Source: Caulobacteraceae bacterium UBA5005
Lineage (GTDB): Bacteria > Pseudomonadota > Alphaproteobacteria > Caulobacterales > Caulobacteraceae
Direction of reading: 5' to 3'
Length of the DNA stretch: 33,042 nucleotides
NCBI GenBank assembly: GCA_002398405.1
Contig: DGYN01000038.1
Coordinates: 1 to 33,042 of the forward strand
Shown: in pieces, positions 15,312 through 23,981 of the stretch
Numbering within the stretch: the stretch's first letter is position 1
Layout of the letters: each line of letters starts with the position of its first letter
The notes under the pieces: generated by a model
Database searches by the model: none
What the model was told of the DNA's origin: nothing
The model's input: only the letters and a program-made list of their open reading frames with translations
Translations under genes and position numbers: made by a program

Positions 15312-16235
15312 ATGACGCGCCTACTTTCCCGGTTGAGCCTGGCGGCCCTGGCCCTCGCCGCCTTCGCCACAGCAGCCCCGGCCGCGCCCGCCCGGTGCAA
15401 CGAGGACTGTCTGCTGGGCATCGCCTCCAGCTACATGGACTCCCTCTCCGGCAACGACCCAGCGGGGGCGCCCTTCGCCGCCAAGGTCCGCACCACCGAA
15501 AACGGCAAGGATACGCCGCTGACCGCCGGCGTCTGGAAAAGCGCTCGCGGCTGGCTCTACCGGCACACCTTCGTTGATCCGGTCACCGGCGAGATCGGCG
15601 CTTTTGGGGTGGTGCGCGAGGACGCGGATCAGGACGCCATGCTGTCCCTGCGGCTCAGGGTGGTCGATCGGCAGATCGTCGAGAGCGAAATTCTCACCGC
15701 CCGCCGCGGCGACTTCTCCCTGTTCGAGCCCCGGGCCGCCACCGAGGCCAAGCCGATCTTCAAAAGCTTTGTCCCCGCGAACCGCCGCTCGACGCGGGCT
15801 CAGCTGGCCGCGATCCCCGGTAAATATTTCGAGGCCATCGCCAAGGGGGATCCGAACCTGATCCCGACCCATCCCGACGCCAACCGCTTCGAGAACGGTG
15901 TCCAGACCACCAACGGGACCCGCCTGCCGCAGTCTACCAGCGTCACCGAGGGTCTGCAGCGGCTCATCTATATGCAGCGCTACCGCGAGGTCCGCGTGCC
16001 GGTGATCGACGTGGAGCGGGGCCTGGTGTTCGCCATCGTCGCCTTCGACATGCCGGAGATGAACCGCACCCTGACCATTCGCGGCAAGCCGGTGGAAATC
16101 AGCAACCAGAGAAACCGCCTGCCCCGCACCCTCTTCCTCTACGAGCTGTTCAAGGTGGAGAGCGGCCGGGTCGTCGCCATCGAGGCGATCATGCGCGACG
16201 CGCCGCTGGGCGCGACCATGGGCTGGGCGAAGTAG
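15312..16235 (+). CDS. Secreted protein of unknown function (DUF8021-like)
   Basis: A 307-residue protein with a Sec signal peptide (MTRLLSRLSLAALALAAFAT, cut near APA-AP). C29 and C33 in RCNEDC may form a disulfide. The mature part looks like two similar alpha+beta halves: GIASSYMDSLSGNDP...FAAKVRTTENG near residue 36, and AAIPGKYFEAIAKGDPNLIP...ANRFENGVQTTNG near 165. That is reminiscent of duplicated NTF2-like folds and of DUF8021 proteins, an assignment from memory. No catalytic set is evident. It is divergent from the IorAB-like operon and 34 bp before the acyl-CoA dehydrogenase gene, so it may belong to the same substrate pathway. Confidence 0.75.
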   Translation: MTRLLSRLSLAALALAAFATAAPAAPARCNEDCLLGIASSYMDSLSGNDPAGAPFAAKVRTTENGKDTPLTAGVWKSARGWLYRHTFVDPVTGEIGAFGVVREDADQDAMLSLRLRVVDRQIVESEILTARRGDFSLFEPRAATEAKPIFKSFVPANRRSTRAQLAAIPGKYFEAIAKGDPNLIPTHPDANRFENGVQTTNGTRLPQSTSVTEGLQRLIYMQRYREVRVPVIDVERGLVFAIVAFDMPEMNRTLTIRGKPVEISNQRNRLPRTLFLYELFKVESGRVVAIEAIMRDAPLGATMGWAK

Positions 16236-16269
16236 CGGGCCCGCCGCGCGCAGTGCTAAGCGTTGGGGA

Positions 16270-17409
16270 ATGGCCGAGACCTTCCCTGAAATCCGTGACG
16301 CCATGCGCAAGCTTTGCGCAGGCTTCCCCGGCGTCTATTGGCGGGCGCTGGATCGCGAGCGCGCCTATCCGGGTGAGTTCGTAAGGGCGCTGACCGAGGC
16401 GGGATTCCTGTCCGTGCTGATCCCGGAGGAATACGGCGGCTCGGGCCTGCCGCTGGGGGCCGCCGCCGCCATCCTGGAAGAGATTCACCGATCCGGCGGC
16501 AATGGGGCTGCCTGTCATGCCCAGATGTACACCATGGGCGTCGTGCTCAAGCACGGCTCGGCGGACCAGAAGCAGGCCTATCTGCCGCGCATCGCGGCGG
16601 GAGAGCTTCGCCTGCAGGCCTTCGGCGTCACCGAGGAGGCGGCCGGGACCGACACCACGAGGATCGAGACGAGCGCCCGGCGGGACGGCGATCGCTACAT
16701 CGTCAATGGCAGGAAGCTGTGGATCAGCCGGGCGGAGCATTCCGACCTGATGGTGCTGCTGGCCCGCACCGCCCCGCGCGATGAGGAAAAGCCCTCGGCC
16801 GGTCTTTCAGTCTTCCTGGTCGACCTGAAATCCAAGGGGATCGAGGTTCGCCCGGTCCGCACCATGCTCAACCACGCCACCACTGAGATCTTCCTGGACG
16901 GCGTGGAGGTCCCCGCCGAAAACCTGATCGGGACCGAGGGCCAAGGCTTTCGCCACATCCTCGACGGCATGAACGCCGAGCGTATCCTGATCGCCGCCGA
17001 GAGTCTTGGGGACGGCCGGTTCTTCGTCGAGCGGGCGAGCGAATACGCCAAATCCCGCGAGGTCTTCGGCCGCCCCATCGGCCAGAACCAGGGCGTCCAG
17101 TTCCCCATCGCCCGCGCCTATGTGCAGGTCGAGGCCGCCGCCCGCATGGTCGAGCACGCGCTTTCCCTGGAAGCGGAGGGCGAGGCGTTTGGGACCGAGG
17201 CTAATTTGGCCAAGCTGGTCGCCTCCGAGGCCGCCTGGTTCGCCGCCGACGTTTGCCTGCAGACCCACGGCGGGGCGGGTTTCGCCGAGGACTACGACAT
17301 CGAACGCAAGTTCCGCGAGGCGCGGCTCTACCAGACGGCGCCGATCTCGACCAACCTCATCCTCTCCCACGTGGCCACCCAGGTCCTGGGCCTGCCGAAG
17401 TCGTTCTGA
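16270..17409 (+). CDS. Acyl-CoA dehydrogenase family protein with atypical active site
   Basis: A 379-residue flavoprotein of the ACAD fold: N-terminal helical domain (1-115), FAD beta-domain (LQAFGVTEEAAGTDTT at 116-130, KLWIS at 149-153), and C-terminal helices (AKSREVFGRPIGQNQ at 260-274, QTHGGAGFAEDY at 331-342). It would oxidise an acyl-CoA at C2-C3 and pass electrons to ETF. The usual catalytic motif YEGTSEIQ is replaced by YQTAPISTN (354-362). E237 in MNAERI aligns with the helix-G glutamate that serves as base in isovaleryl-CoA dehydrogenase. The gene ends in TGATG, shared with the next start, so it is coupled to the enoyl-CoA hydratase. The acyl chain is not known, but a branched chain is plausible. 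Confidence 0.9.
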   Translation: MAETFPEIRDAMRKLCAGFPGVYWRALDRERAYPGEFVRALTEAGFLSVLIPEEYGGSGLPLGAAAAILEEIHRSGGNGAACHAQMYTMGVVLKHGSADQKQAYLPRIAAGELRLQAFGVTEEAAGTDTTRIETSARRDGDRYIVNGRKLWISRAEHSDLMVLLARTAPRDEEKPSAGLSVFLVDLKSKGIEVRPVRTMLNHATTEIFLDGVEVPAENLIGTEGQGFRHILDGMNAERILIAAESLGDGRFFVERASEYAKSREVFGRPIGQNQGVQFPIARAYVQVEAAARMVEHALSLEAEGEAFGTEANLAKLVASEAAWFAADVCLQTHGGAGFAEDYDIERKFREARLYQTAPISTNLILSHVATQVLGLPKSF

Positions 17410-18185
17410 TGGACACCGTAAGACTCGAAACCCCCAGGCCCGGGATCGCCCTTGTCACCCTGGCGCGGCCGGATGCGGCCAACGCCATGAACACCCGGAT
17501 GGGTGAGGAGCTGCTGGCGGTCTGGAACGGGCTCGCGGCCGACCAGTCCCTGCGCGCCGTCGTCCTCACCGGCGAGGGCAAGGCCTTCTGCGCCGGCGCG
17601 GACCTCAAGGAACGGGACGGCATGAGCGATGAGGTCTGGGCCGCGCAGCACAAGATCTTCCGCGCCATGATCAAGGCCCAGCTGGCGATCCCCTGCCCCG
17701 TGATCTGCGCCGTCAACGGCGCGGCCATGGGCGGCGGCGGCGAGATGGTGCTGGCCTGCGATTTCGGCATCGCGTCTGACGCCGCCCGCTTCGCCTGGCC
17801 CGAGGTCAAGCGCGGCTTCATCCCCGGCATCGGCGGCCCAAACCTTCTGGCCCGCGCCATCGGACCGCGCCTGGCGCTGGAACTGCTGACCACGGGCCGG
17901 ACCATGAGCGCGCAAGAGGCTCTGGCCTGCGGCCTGGTCAGCGCCGTGCACCCGTCTGAAGCCCTCCTCGCCGCCGCCCTCGATCTCGCCGATCAGGTGG
18001 CGGCCAACGCCCCGCTGGCCGTCAAGGCCGCCAAGCGCTCGATCCGCGACGGCGCGGTCCTGCCCCTGGACGAGGCCATGGCCCTGGAGCTTGCCGAATA
18101 CGACCGCCTGTTCGTGACCGACGACCGGCGGGAGGGCGTCGCAGCGTTCAATGAAAAGCGGCCGCCGCGGTTCAGCGGCCGCTGA
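17409..18185 (+). CDS. Enoyl-CoA hydratase/isomerase family protein
   Basis: A 258-residue crotonase-fold enzyme. The oxyanion-hole segments AFCAGADLKE and NGAAMGGGGEMVLACDF are present. Both catalytic glutamates of true hydratases are kept: the Glu in GGGGEM and the Glu in WPEVKRGFIPGIGG. It should hydrate a 2-enoyl-CoA made by the dehydrogenase encoded just upstream, with which it shares one base (TGATG). The frame is open upstream through the previous gene, but the coupled ATG at 17409 gives the expected N-terminus (MDTVRLETPRPGIALVTL). Its stop directly abuts that of the convergent quinoprotein gene. Confidence 0.93.
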   Translation: MDTVRLETPRPGIALVTLARPDAANAMNTRMGEELLAVWNGLAADQSLRAVVLTGEGKAFCAGADLKERDGMSDEVWAAQHKIFRAMIKAQLAIPCPVICAVNGAAMGGGGEMVLACDFGIASDAARFAWPEVKRGFIPGIGGPNLLARAIGPRLALELLTTGRTMSAQEALACGLVSAVHPSEALLAAALDLADQVAANAPLAVKAAKRSIRDGAVLPLDEAMALELAEYDRLFVTDDRREGVAAFNEKRPPRFSGR

Positions 18186-20102
18186 CTACTTCCCGTCGAC
18201 CGTGAAGGCCAGCAGCAGGTTGTTCTGTCCGGCCGAGCCGTTGTAGCCCGAGTGGATGAATAGTTTGCCGCCGGCGATGCTGGCGCCGGCCATGTCGAGG
18301 TGGCCGCCGAAGGCGTCCTTGTAGCCGTTGACGGTGTCGCGCGGCACGGCGACGTCGAAGTCCCAGACCTTTTTGCCGGTGGCGGTGTCAAAGGCCCGCA
18401 GGTGGCCATCGCCGGCCCCGGTGAAGACAACGCCGGGGATCACCGTCGCCGCCTGGCCGTGGTTGGGCGTGCAGCGGCCCGAGGGCACGTTGCAGTTGGG
18501 GTTAGGGACCGCCTCATAGCGCCACAGTTCCTTGCCCGTCGCCGCATCGAGGGTGACCATGCCGGGACGTCCGCGGCCGGGCGCATCCGCGATCGGGGCG
18601 TAGACCTTCTTGCCGTCCGTCGCCTGGCCCCAGAGGACGCCGCCCGAGGCGCCGCCCGAACCCAGCTTGGGCGTCTGCCAGATCATTTTGCCGGTGTCGG
18701 GCTCCATGGCGTAGACGATTGAGGACTTGTTGCCGGTGATGACCATGTCCTTGCCCGCCACCTTCACCAGGCTAGGGGCGGAGCCGAAGTCATAGTCGGG
18801 GCCCATCTGGCCGAGCGGCGCATTGATCCGGCCGGAGACAAAGTTGTCCTTGGCCAGCACCTGGTTGACCCACCTGATCTTCCCGGTTTTCAGGTCCATG
18901 GCGACGATGGCGTCGGACGCGGGGTGATCGACTTCAGTGTAGCTGTCGCCGGTGGCGACATAGAGCTGGCCGCGCTTGGCGTCGATGGTCGGCGCGGACC
19001 AGATGGCCCCGCCAGCCGGGCCATACATCTGGGTGCCGGCGGAGTTTTTGCGGGTGGGCTTGGGGGTCTCGTCCAGCACCTTTTGCGACCAAAGGATCTT
19101 GCGGGTGTTCACGTCCACCGCCACGACCTTTCCGATGAAGGTGCAGCAGGAATAGCTGGCGACATTGCCCTGGCTTTCCTCGGCGGCGGAGAGCGGCACA
19201 TAGAGGACGCCGTTGTGCAGGGAGGGCGAGCCGGTGATCCGGCCAACCGGGTGGTCGTCGACCTTCAGCGTCCAAAGCTCCTTGCCGGAGCCCGCGTCCA
19301 GGGCGCGGACGAACATGCGGTCATCGCCGACATAGAGGGTGTAGCCGCTGGGCGCCTTGGCATCCTTGCCGATGGTCATCGAGGCGCGCGCGCCGCCGCG
19401 ATAGTCATAGCGCCAGTGGACGCAGCCGGTGTTGGCGTCGAGCGAATAGACCCGGCCGCTCATCGAGCCCATGTAGACGCGGTCGCCGAAGATCAGCGGC
19501 GCGGTGTTCTTGGTGCCCACATAGGAGAAGGCCCACTTGACCTTCAGCTTGGGGACGTCCGCGGCCTTGATGCCGGGGTTGGGCTGATAGCGCAGGTTGT
19601 CGGTCTTGGGGCTCCAGCCATTCCACTGCGGGCCGCTCGGCTTCAAGGGGCCGTGGGTCTTGCAGATGTTGGGATCGGGCGCCGCGGCGATGTTGGGGGT
19701 CGGCGACTTGCCGGTCAGGTAGCGGACCACGCCATAGAGCTGGTCCTGGTTCATTCCCTCGGCCATGCCCTTCATGATGCCGACGGTAAGGGCGTCATAG
19801 ACCTCTTCCGGCGACTTGGAGGCCATCTCCTGGCGGGTCGGGGCGCGGTCTTCGCCGCTGTCGTGGCAGGCGGCGCATTTCTCCTTGTAGATCGGCTCGC
19901 CGCTGATCGGGTACAGGCCGCCGGAGTTCTCGGGCGGGCGCACATAGCCGGGCTTGGGCTGGGCCGCGCCGCCGCGTCCGGCGCCCGGTTGCTGGCCTCC
20001 TGGCGCTCCGGCCGGCGGCTGGGCCGCGAGCGGGGCCGCCAGGGAGAGACCCAGAATAGCGACAAAGGCCGCCGTGGCGGCGACGAAGATCCGGTTGCGC
20101 AC
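18186..20102 (-). CDS. Quinohaemoprotein: cytochrome c plus PQQ beta-propeller (polyvinyl-alcohol-dehydrogenase-like)
   Basis: A 638-residue periplasmic enzyme. It has a Sec signal peptide (residues 1-27), a Gly/Pro/Gln linker, and a c-type haem domain with CAACH at 76-80 followed by a Met-rich stretch (GIMKGMAEGM) able to supply the axial ligand. An eight-bladed PQQ propeller follows, with W-motif blades such as ALDAGSGKELWTLKV and TLDAATGKELWRYE. The adjacent Cys pair in SYSCCTF matches the vicinal disulfide common in PQQ alcohol dehydrogenases. This domain order (haem first) is that of polyvinyl alcohol dehydrogenases; the real substrate is not known. The GTG at 20102 was chosen because AGGAGGGG sits 8 nt upstream and it begins the signal peptide. 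It is divergent from the small repeat-protein gene. Confidence 0.88.
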   Translation of the reverse strand: MRNRIFVAATAAFVAILGLSLAAPLAAQPPAGAPGGQQPGAGRGGAAQPKPGYVRPPENSGGLYPISGEPIYKEKCAACHDSGEDRAPTRQEMASKSPEEVYDALTVGIMKGMAEGMNQDQLYGVVRYLTGKSPTPNIAAAPDPNICKTHGPLKPSGPQWNGWSPKTDNLRYQPNPGIKAADVPKLKVKWAFSYVGTKNTAPLIFGDRVYMGSMSGRVYSLDANTGCVHWRYDYRGGARASMTIGKDAKAPSGYTLYVGDDRMFVRALDAGSGKELWTLKVDDHPVGRITGSPSLHNGVLYVPLSAAEESQGNVASYSCCTFIGKVVAVDVNTRKILWSQKVLDETPKPTRKNSAGTQMYGPAGGAIWSAPTIDAKRGQLYVATGDSYTEVDHPASDAIVAMDLKTGKIRWVNQVLAKDNFVSGRINAPLGQMGPDYDFGSAPSLVKVAGKDMVITGNKSSIVYAMEPDTGKMIWQTPKLGSGGASGGVLWGQATDGKKVYAPIADAPGRGRPGMVTLDAATGKELWRYEAVPNPNCNVPSGRCTPNHGQAATVIPGVVFTGAGDGHLRAFDTATGKKVWDFDVAVPRDTVNGYKDAFGGHLDMAGASIAGGKLFIHSGYNGSAGQNNLLLAFTVDGK

Positions 20103-20308
20103 GATAAAAATCCCCTCCTGACGCCCCGCTGTCCCGCGGGTTCGTTCCATACTGGATGCAAGATCGCACATCCGACCCCGCCGGGATATTTCAAAAACGG
20201 CACACTCGGCCAGGGGATTTCCATAAATTATCGCCAGGTCCGCTACGCAGCGCCTAGTTTCCGCCCCTTGTTGCGATTAGGTTTTTGAGAACAACGGAGA
20301 CAAGCCAG

Positions 20309-20683
20309 ATGCGCATCGCCCTCACCGCCGCCTTCGCCCTCGCCCTCACGGCGGGCGGTCTCGCCTTCGCCCAGGGCCCGCTGCCGGCCGGCGTCAAAAT
20401 GGCCAACGGCGCCATGGCCGATAAGGACGGCAAGGCGCTCTATACCTACGACATGGACACCATGAAGGGCATGAGCCACTGCGAAGGCCGCTGCGCCCAG
20501 GCCTGGCCGCCCCTCGTTGCGCCCGCCGACGCTAAGGCCGTGGGCGAGTTCACCGTGATCAACCGCGGCGGCGGGGTGAAGCAGTGGGCCTATAAGGACA
20601 AGCCCCTCTACACCTTCGCCCGCGACGAGGCGGGCAAGGCCGGGACGGGCGAGAGTGTGCCCAACTGGAAGCTGGCGAAGTAG
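20309..20683 (+). CDS. Small secreted repeat protein, COG4315 / Lipoprotein_15 family
   Basis: A 124-residue secreted protein: signal peptide MRIALTAAFALALTAGGLAF (cut near AFA-QG), then two copies of the family repeat. The first is DGKALYTYDMD with SHCEGRCAQAWPPL (C58 and C62), the second QWAYKDKPLYTFARDEAG ending SVPNWK. Family members have no established role, although they often lie near cytochromes and redox genes. Here the gene sits between two quinohaemoprotein genes, divergent from one and 101 bp ahead of the other, so a part in periplasmic electron transfer or as a redox partner is an inference from context. The ATG at 20309 has GGAGAC about 8 nt before it. Confidence 0.85.
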   Translation: MRIALTAAFALALTAGGLAFAQGPLPAGVKMANGAMADKDGKALYTYDMDTMKGMSHCEGRCAQAWPPLVAPADAKAVGEFTVINRGGGVKQWAYKDKPLYTFARDEAGKAGTGESVPNWKLAK

Positions 20684-20784
20684 GCGGCCGGTCAACCTCC
20701 CGGCCCTTGCGCCCATAGGCTCGACCCGCAATTGTCAGGGCGGCGCCTCGCGGCGACCCAAAGCCAGACCCTGGGGAGGGCGCA

Positions 20785-22902
20785 ATGACATCGGCGAACA
20801 AGAGAGGGCTGGCGGCGCTGATCGCTGGCCTGGCGATCCTGCCGGTCATCGCGCTCGCCCAATCGGCCAACCAGCCCGCCCCCTTCACCGCCGCCCAGGC
20901 GACGGCGGGCAAGACCGCCTACGACCGCTCTTGCGGCGGGTGCCATGGCATGACGCTCGAAGGTTCGGGTCCCGCGGTGACCCTCAAGGGTCCGACCTTC
21001 ATGGCCAAGTACGGCGGCCAGCCGGTGGAGAAGCTCCACGCCGATGTGCGGCGCATGCCGCCGGGGTCGGCCTCGGCGATCGATCTCAACACCCATACGG
21101 CCATTCTCGCCTACCTGTTGCAGCAGAACGGCGGCGTCGCTGGGGCCCGAGAACTGCCCTCGGTCTCAGAGGCTCAGGCCGGGATGGTGGTCGCGGCGCC
21201 GGCGCGGGGCGGCGCTCTGACGGCCGGCGGGGCGGGTCCTGGACAGCTGGTCAACATCGCGCCGAAGGGCAAGAGCCGGCTCGACGCCCTTCGCCCCGTC
21301 ACCGAGGCGGACCTCGCCAACCCCTCGCCCAACGACTGGATCAACTGGCGGCGTACGCGGGACGTCATGGGCTACAGCCCGCTTGCCCAGATCAGCCGCG
21401 CCAACGTCGGCAAGCTCGCCACCGCCTGGACCTGGTCGCTGCCAAAGGGCGCCAACATGATGGCCCCCATCGTCCGCGACGGGGTGCTGTTCGCCTATAG
21501 CTCGGGCGATGTGGTCGAGGCGCTGGACGCCACCAACGGGCAATTGCTGTGGCGGCATCAGCGGCGGCTGGACGCGGGCTATGCCCACACCGGCAAGAAG
21601 GGGCTGGCGATCGCCGGGGACAAGATCATCGTCCCGACCTCGGACACCCACATCCTGGCTTTGGATTTCAAGACGGGCCGCGTCGTCTGGGACCACAAGG
21701 TCAGCGCCGGGGGCGAGACCGCGCTGCAGATCAAGTCCGCGCCGTTGATCGTCGGCAACAAGGCGATCATCGGCATGAACGGCTTCGCCCAGGTCGAGGG
21801 CGGCAATTTCGTGCTCGCCATCGACCTTGCCACCGGCAAGGAGGTTTGGCGGTTCTACACCATCGCAAGGCCCGGCGAGCCGGGCGGCAACAGCTGGAAC
21901 GACCTGCCGCTGGACCGCCGCACCGGCGGATCTGTATGGGAGGGCGCGTCCTATGATCCGACGACCAAGCTGATCTATTTCGGGGCCGCCCCGTCGTACG
22001 CGGTCGAGCCGCTGCGGGTGAATCTGAACAGGCCGGGCGTCACCAATGACGGCCTGTACACAAATTCAACCATCGCCCTGAACGTCGACACCGGAAAACT
22101 GGCCTGGCATTTTCAGCACCAGAAGAACGACCAGATCGACCAGGACTGGGCCTTTGAACGGCAACTGCTGGACATCACCGTGGATGGCAAGACGCGCCGC
22201 GTTGTGGTGACCGCCGGCAAGCAGGCGATCTATGAAGCCCTGGACGCCACCACTGGTAAGTATTTGTTTTCTATAGACCTTGGCCTGCAGAACATCATCA
22301 CGGCCATCGATCCCGTGACCGGCGAGAAGACCATCAACCCCAAGGCCGTTCCCGCCCCCGGCCAGCCCCTGGTGCGGCTTGGCCTGGCCGGCATCTGCCC
22401 GGACGCGCTGGGCGCCCGCAACATGATGACAAACTCCTACAGCCCGGCGACCAGGCTGCTCTACGCCCCGACCACCGACACCTGTGTCCACCCCTTTCCC
22501 GACGGAACGCGCTGGCAGAAGAACCCCGACCCCGCCACCGACGGCCAGTACGGCATCATCCAGGCCCTGGACCTGAACAGCCGCAAGGTCGCGTGGGTGA
22601 AGCGCTTTGCCGCCGCCCCGGTCAGCGGCAACCTCTCGACCGCCGGGGGCCTGCTGTTCACCGGCGACGCCGACCGCTGGTTCCGCGCCCTGGATGAGCG
22701 CAATGGGCGGGAACTGTGGAAGGTGCGCCTCGACAACGAACCCGCCTCCTATCCCGTGACCTATAGCGTCGGCGGCAAGCAGTACGTCGCCATCGGGACC
22801 AACGAGGGCTGGCTGCACGTCCAGGCGATGCGCAACGTCGCCAAGATCACCCCGCCGCCCAATCCCGGCGCGACGCTGTGGGTGTTCGCCCTGCCGGAAT
22901 AG
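20785..22902 (+). CDS. Quinohaemoprotein: N-terminal cytochrome c and PQQ-dependent dehydrogenase domain
   Basis: A 705-residue periplasmic enzyme with signal peptide (cut near ALA-QS at 26), a cytochrome c domain with CGGCH at 50-54 and likely Met ligand in RRMPPGS, a linker, then a PQQ propeller from about residue 165. The propeller starts NDWINWRRTRDVMGYSPLAQ, a form of the usual 'YS.L.QI...NV..L...W' entry. Blades with DATNGQLLWRHQ, DLATGKEVWRF and DERNGRELWKVRL follow. Its order and length resemble PQQ alcohol dehydrogenases with a haem domain, but no adjacent Cys pair is seen, unlike the other quinoprotein here. GGGGAGGG lies 4-5 nt before the ATG. The substrate is unknown. Confidence 0.88.
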   Translation: MTSANKRGLAALIAGLAILPVIALAQSANQPAPFTAAQATAGKTAYDRSCGGCHGMTLEGSGPAVTLKGPTFMAKYGGQPVEKLHADVRRMPPGSASAIDLNTHTAILAYLLQQNGGVAGARELPSVSEAQAGMVVAAPARGGALTAGGAGPGQLVNIAPKGKSRLDALRPVTEADLANPSPNDWINWRRTRDVMGYSPLAQISRANVGKLATAWTWSLPKGANMMAPIVRDGVLFAYSSGDVVEALDATNGQLLWRHQRRLDAGYAHTGKKGLAIAGDKIIVPTSDTHILALDFKTGRVVWDHKVSAGGETALQIKSAPLIVGNKAIIGMNGFAQVEGGNFVLAIDLATGKEVWRFYTIARPGEPGGNSWNDLPLDRRTGGSVWEGASYDPTTKLIYFGAAPSYAVEPLRVNLNRPGVTNDGLYTNSTIALNVDTGKLAWHFQHQKNDQIDQDWAFERQLLDITVDGKTRRVVVTAGKQAIYEALDATTGKYLFSIDLGLQNIITAIDPVTGEKTINPKAVPAPGQPLVRLGLAGICPDALGARNMMTNSYSPATRLLYAPTTDTCVHPFPDGTRWQKNPDPATDGQYGIIQALDLNSRKVAWVKRFAAAPVSGNLSTAGGLLFTGDADRWFRALDERNGRELWKVRLDNEPASYPVTYSVGGKQYVAIGTNEGWLHVQAMRNVAKITPPPNPGATLWVFALPE

Positions 22903-22957
22903 GGGCCTTCCCCGCGAGAGGGATTTCCTCTAGTCCCGAGCGCGTCCAAGCCCCTGT

Positions 22958-23041
22958 GCCCCAGTGGCGAAATGGTAGACGCGGTAGACTCAAAATCTAT
23001 TGCCGAGAGGCGTGCTGGTTCGAGTCCGGCCTGGGGCACCA
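22958..23041 (+). tRNA. tRNA-Leu (anticodon CAA)
   Basis: A complete class II tRNA. The acceptor stem GCCCCAG (22958-22964) pairs with CTGGGGC (23031-23037), and the CCA end is encoded. The anticodon loop CTCAAAA is closed by GTAGA/TCTAT, so positions 34-36 are CAA, reading the UUG codon. The variable arm GCCGAGAGGC and the T-arm with GGTTCGAGTCC are intact. It lies 55 bp after the quinohaemoprotein gene and 22 bp before the next gene. Confidence 0.97.
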
Positions 23042-23063
23042 AAATTCCCTGCGAGGAACGTAG

Positions 23064-23978
23064 ATGAGCTTCAACACCCCTCTCTTCCTCTGTGGTCCGC
23101 TCCGCTCTCCCAAGCAGATGCTGGAGCATCAGGAATACGGCGGGCACTCGTCGATCCACGACGACGCCATGGCCGAGAAGCTGGGCTTCCGCGCAGGACC
23201 CATCGAAGGCCCCACCCACTTTTCCCTCTTCCCACCGCTGCTGGAGAAACTGTGGGGAAAGGCCTGGTTCGAACGCGGCTGCTTTTCGGCCCACTATCAG
23301 AACATGGTCGTCGAGGGGGAAGAGACGCGGGCTTTCGTCGAACTCCCCGCCGAGGGCGCGACCCGCACCCGCGCCTGGGCGGAAAAGGCGGACGGCACGC
23401 CGGTGCTGGACGCCAGCGCGAGCCTTGGCCCCAACCATGGTCCAACCCTGCTCGAAGGCCGGATGAGCCTTTTGCGCCCCACCGAGGGGCTGCTTATTCT
23501 GGAGGACCTGCGCGTCGGCATGACCGGCGCGGCGGACGAGCCGGTCCGCATGGAAGCCAACCAGCACATGGGCGCCCTCTATCCCTTCAGCCTGAAGGAC
23601 AAGCTCGCCGCCATCACCGAACCCTCGCCCTGGTACATTGATGACGCCGCCTCGCCCTGGGGCCGGGCGATTATTCCGCTGGAGATGGTCAGCGTGCTCG
23701 CCGAATACACCAGCCGGTCGGCGGGCTTTCCGGTCAAGGGCCCGGCCGTGGGCCTGTTCGCCGACCAAGAGATCCGCATGATCGACGGGCCCCTGTTCGT
23801 CGGCGAGGACTATCTGATCCGCCGCGAGATCGTCGCCCTGTCGGAAAGCAAACGCACCGAGAGCTATTGGGTGCGGACCCATATCTTTGATGCGGCGGGC
23901 AAGGTGCTGAAGGCGCAGATGCTGCTCAACCACGCCAGTCTGAAGCACTCCTACGCGGGCTACGCGGAACGGGCCTAG
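23064..23978 (+). CDS. Hot-dog/MaoC-like protein of unknown function
   Basis: A 304-residue cytoplasmic protein. Residues 28-53 (HSSIHDDAMAEKLGFRAGPI then EGPTHFS) resemble the hydratase-2 motif of MaoC-type hot-dog enzymes (D-x-N-P-x-H-x-D...A...GF..P...G). His32 is kept but the Asp and Asn positions are replaced by His/Ser. A second hot-dog-like half from about 170 to 290 (LFVGEDYLIRREIVALSESK, YWVRTHIFDAAGKVLKAQML) fits a double hot-dog architecture. It may act on or bind a CoA thioester, but this is inference. GAGGA lies 6 nt before the ATG. The 22-bp gap to tRNA-Leu suggests read-through from the tRNA promoter. Confidence 0.7.
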   Translation: MSFNTPLFLCGPLRSPKQMLEHQEYGGHSSIHDDAMAEKLGFRAGPIEGPTHFSLFPPLLEKLWGKAWFERGCFSAHYQNMVVEGEETRAFVELPAEGATRTRAWAEKADGTPVLDASASLGPNHGPTLLEGRMSLLRPTEGLLILEDLRVGMTGAADEPVRMEANQHMGALYPFSLKDKLAAITEPSPWYIDDAASPWGRAIIPLEMVSVLAEYTSRSAGFPVKGPAVGLFADQEIRMIDGPLFVGEDYLIRREIVALSESKRTESYWVRTHIFDAAGKVLKAQMLLNHASLKHSYAGYAERA

Positions 23979-23981
23979 ATC

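Noticed and set aside
22958..23041. tRNA-Leu as an integration site for a mobile element
   Set aside because: No integrase gene nearby and no repeat of the tRNA 3' end was seen in the window.
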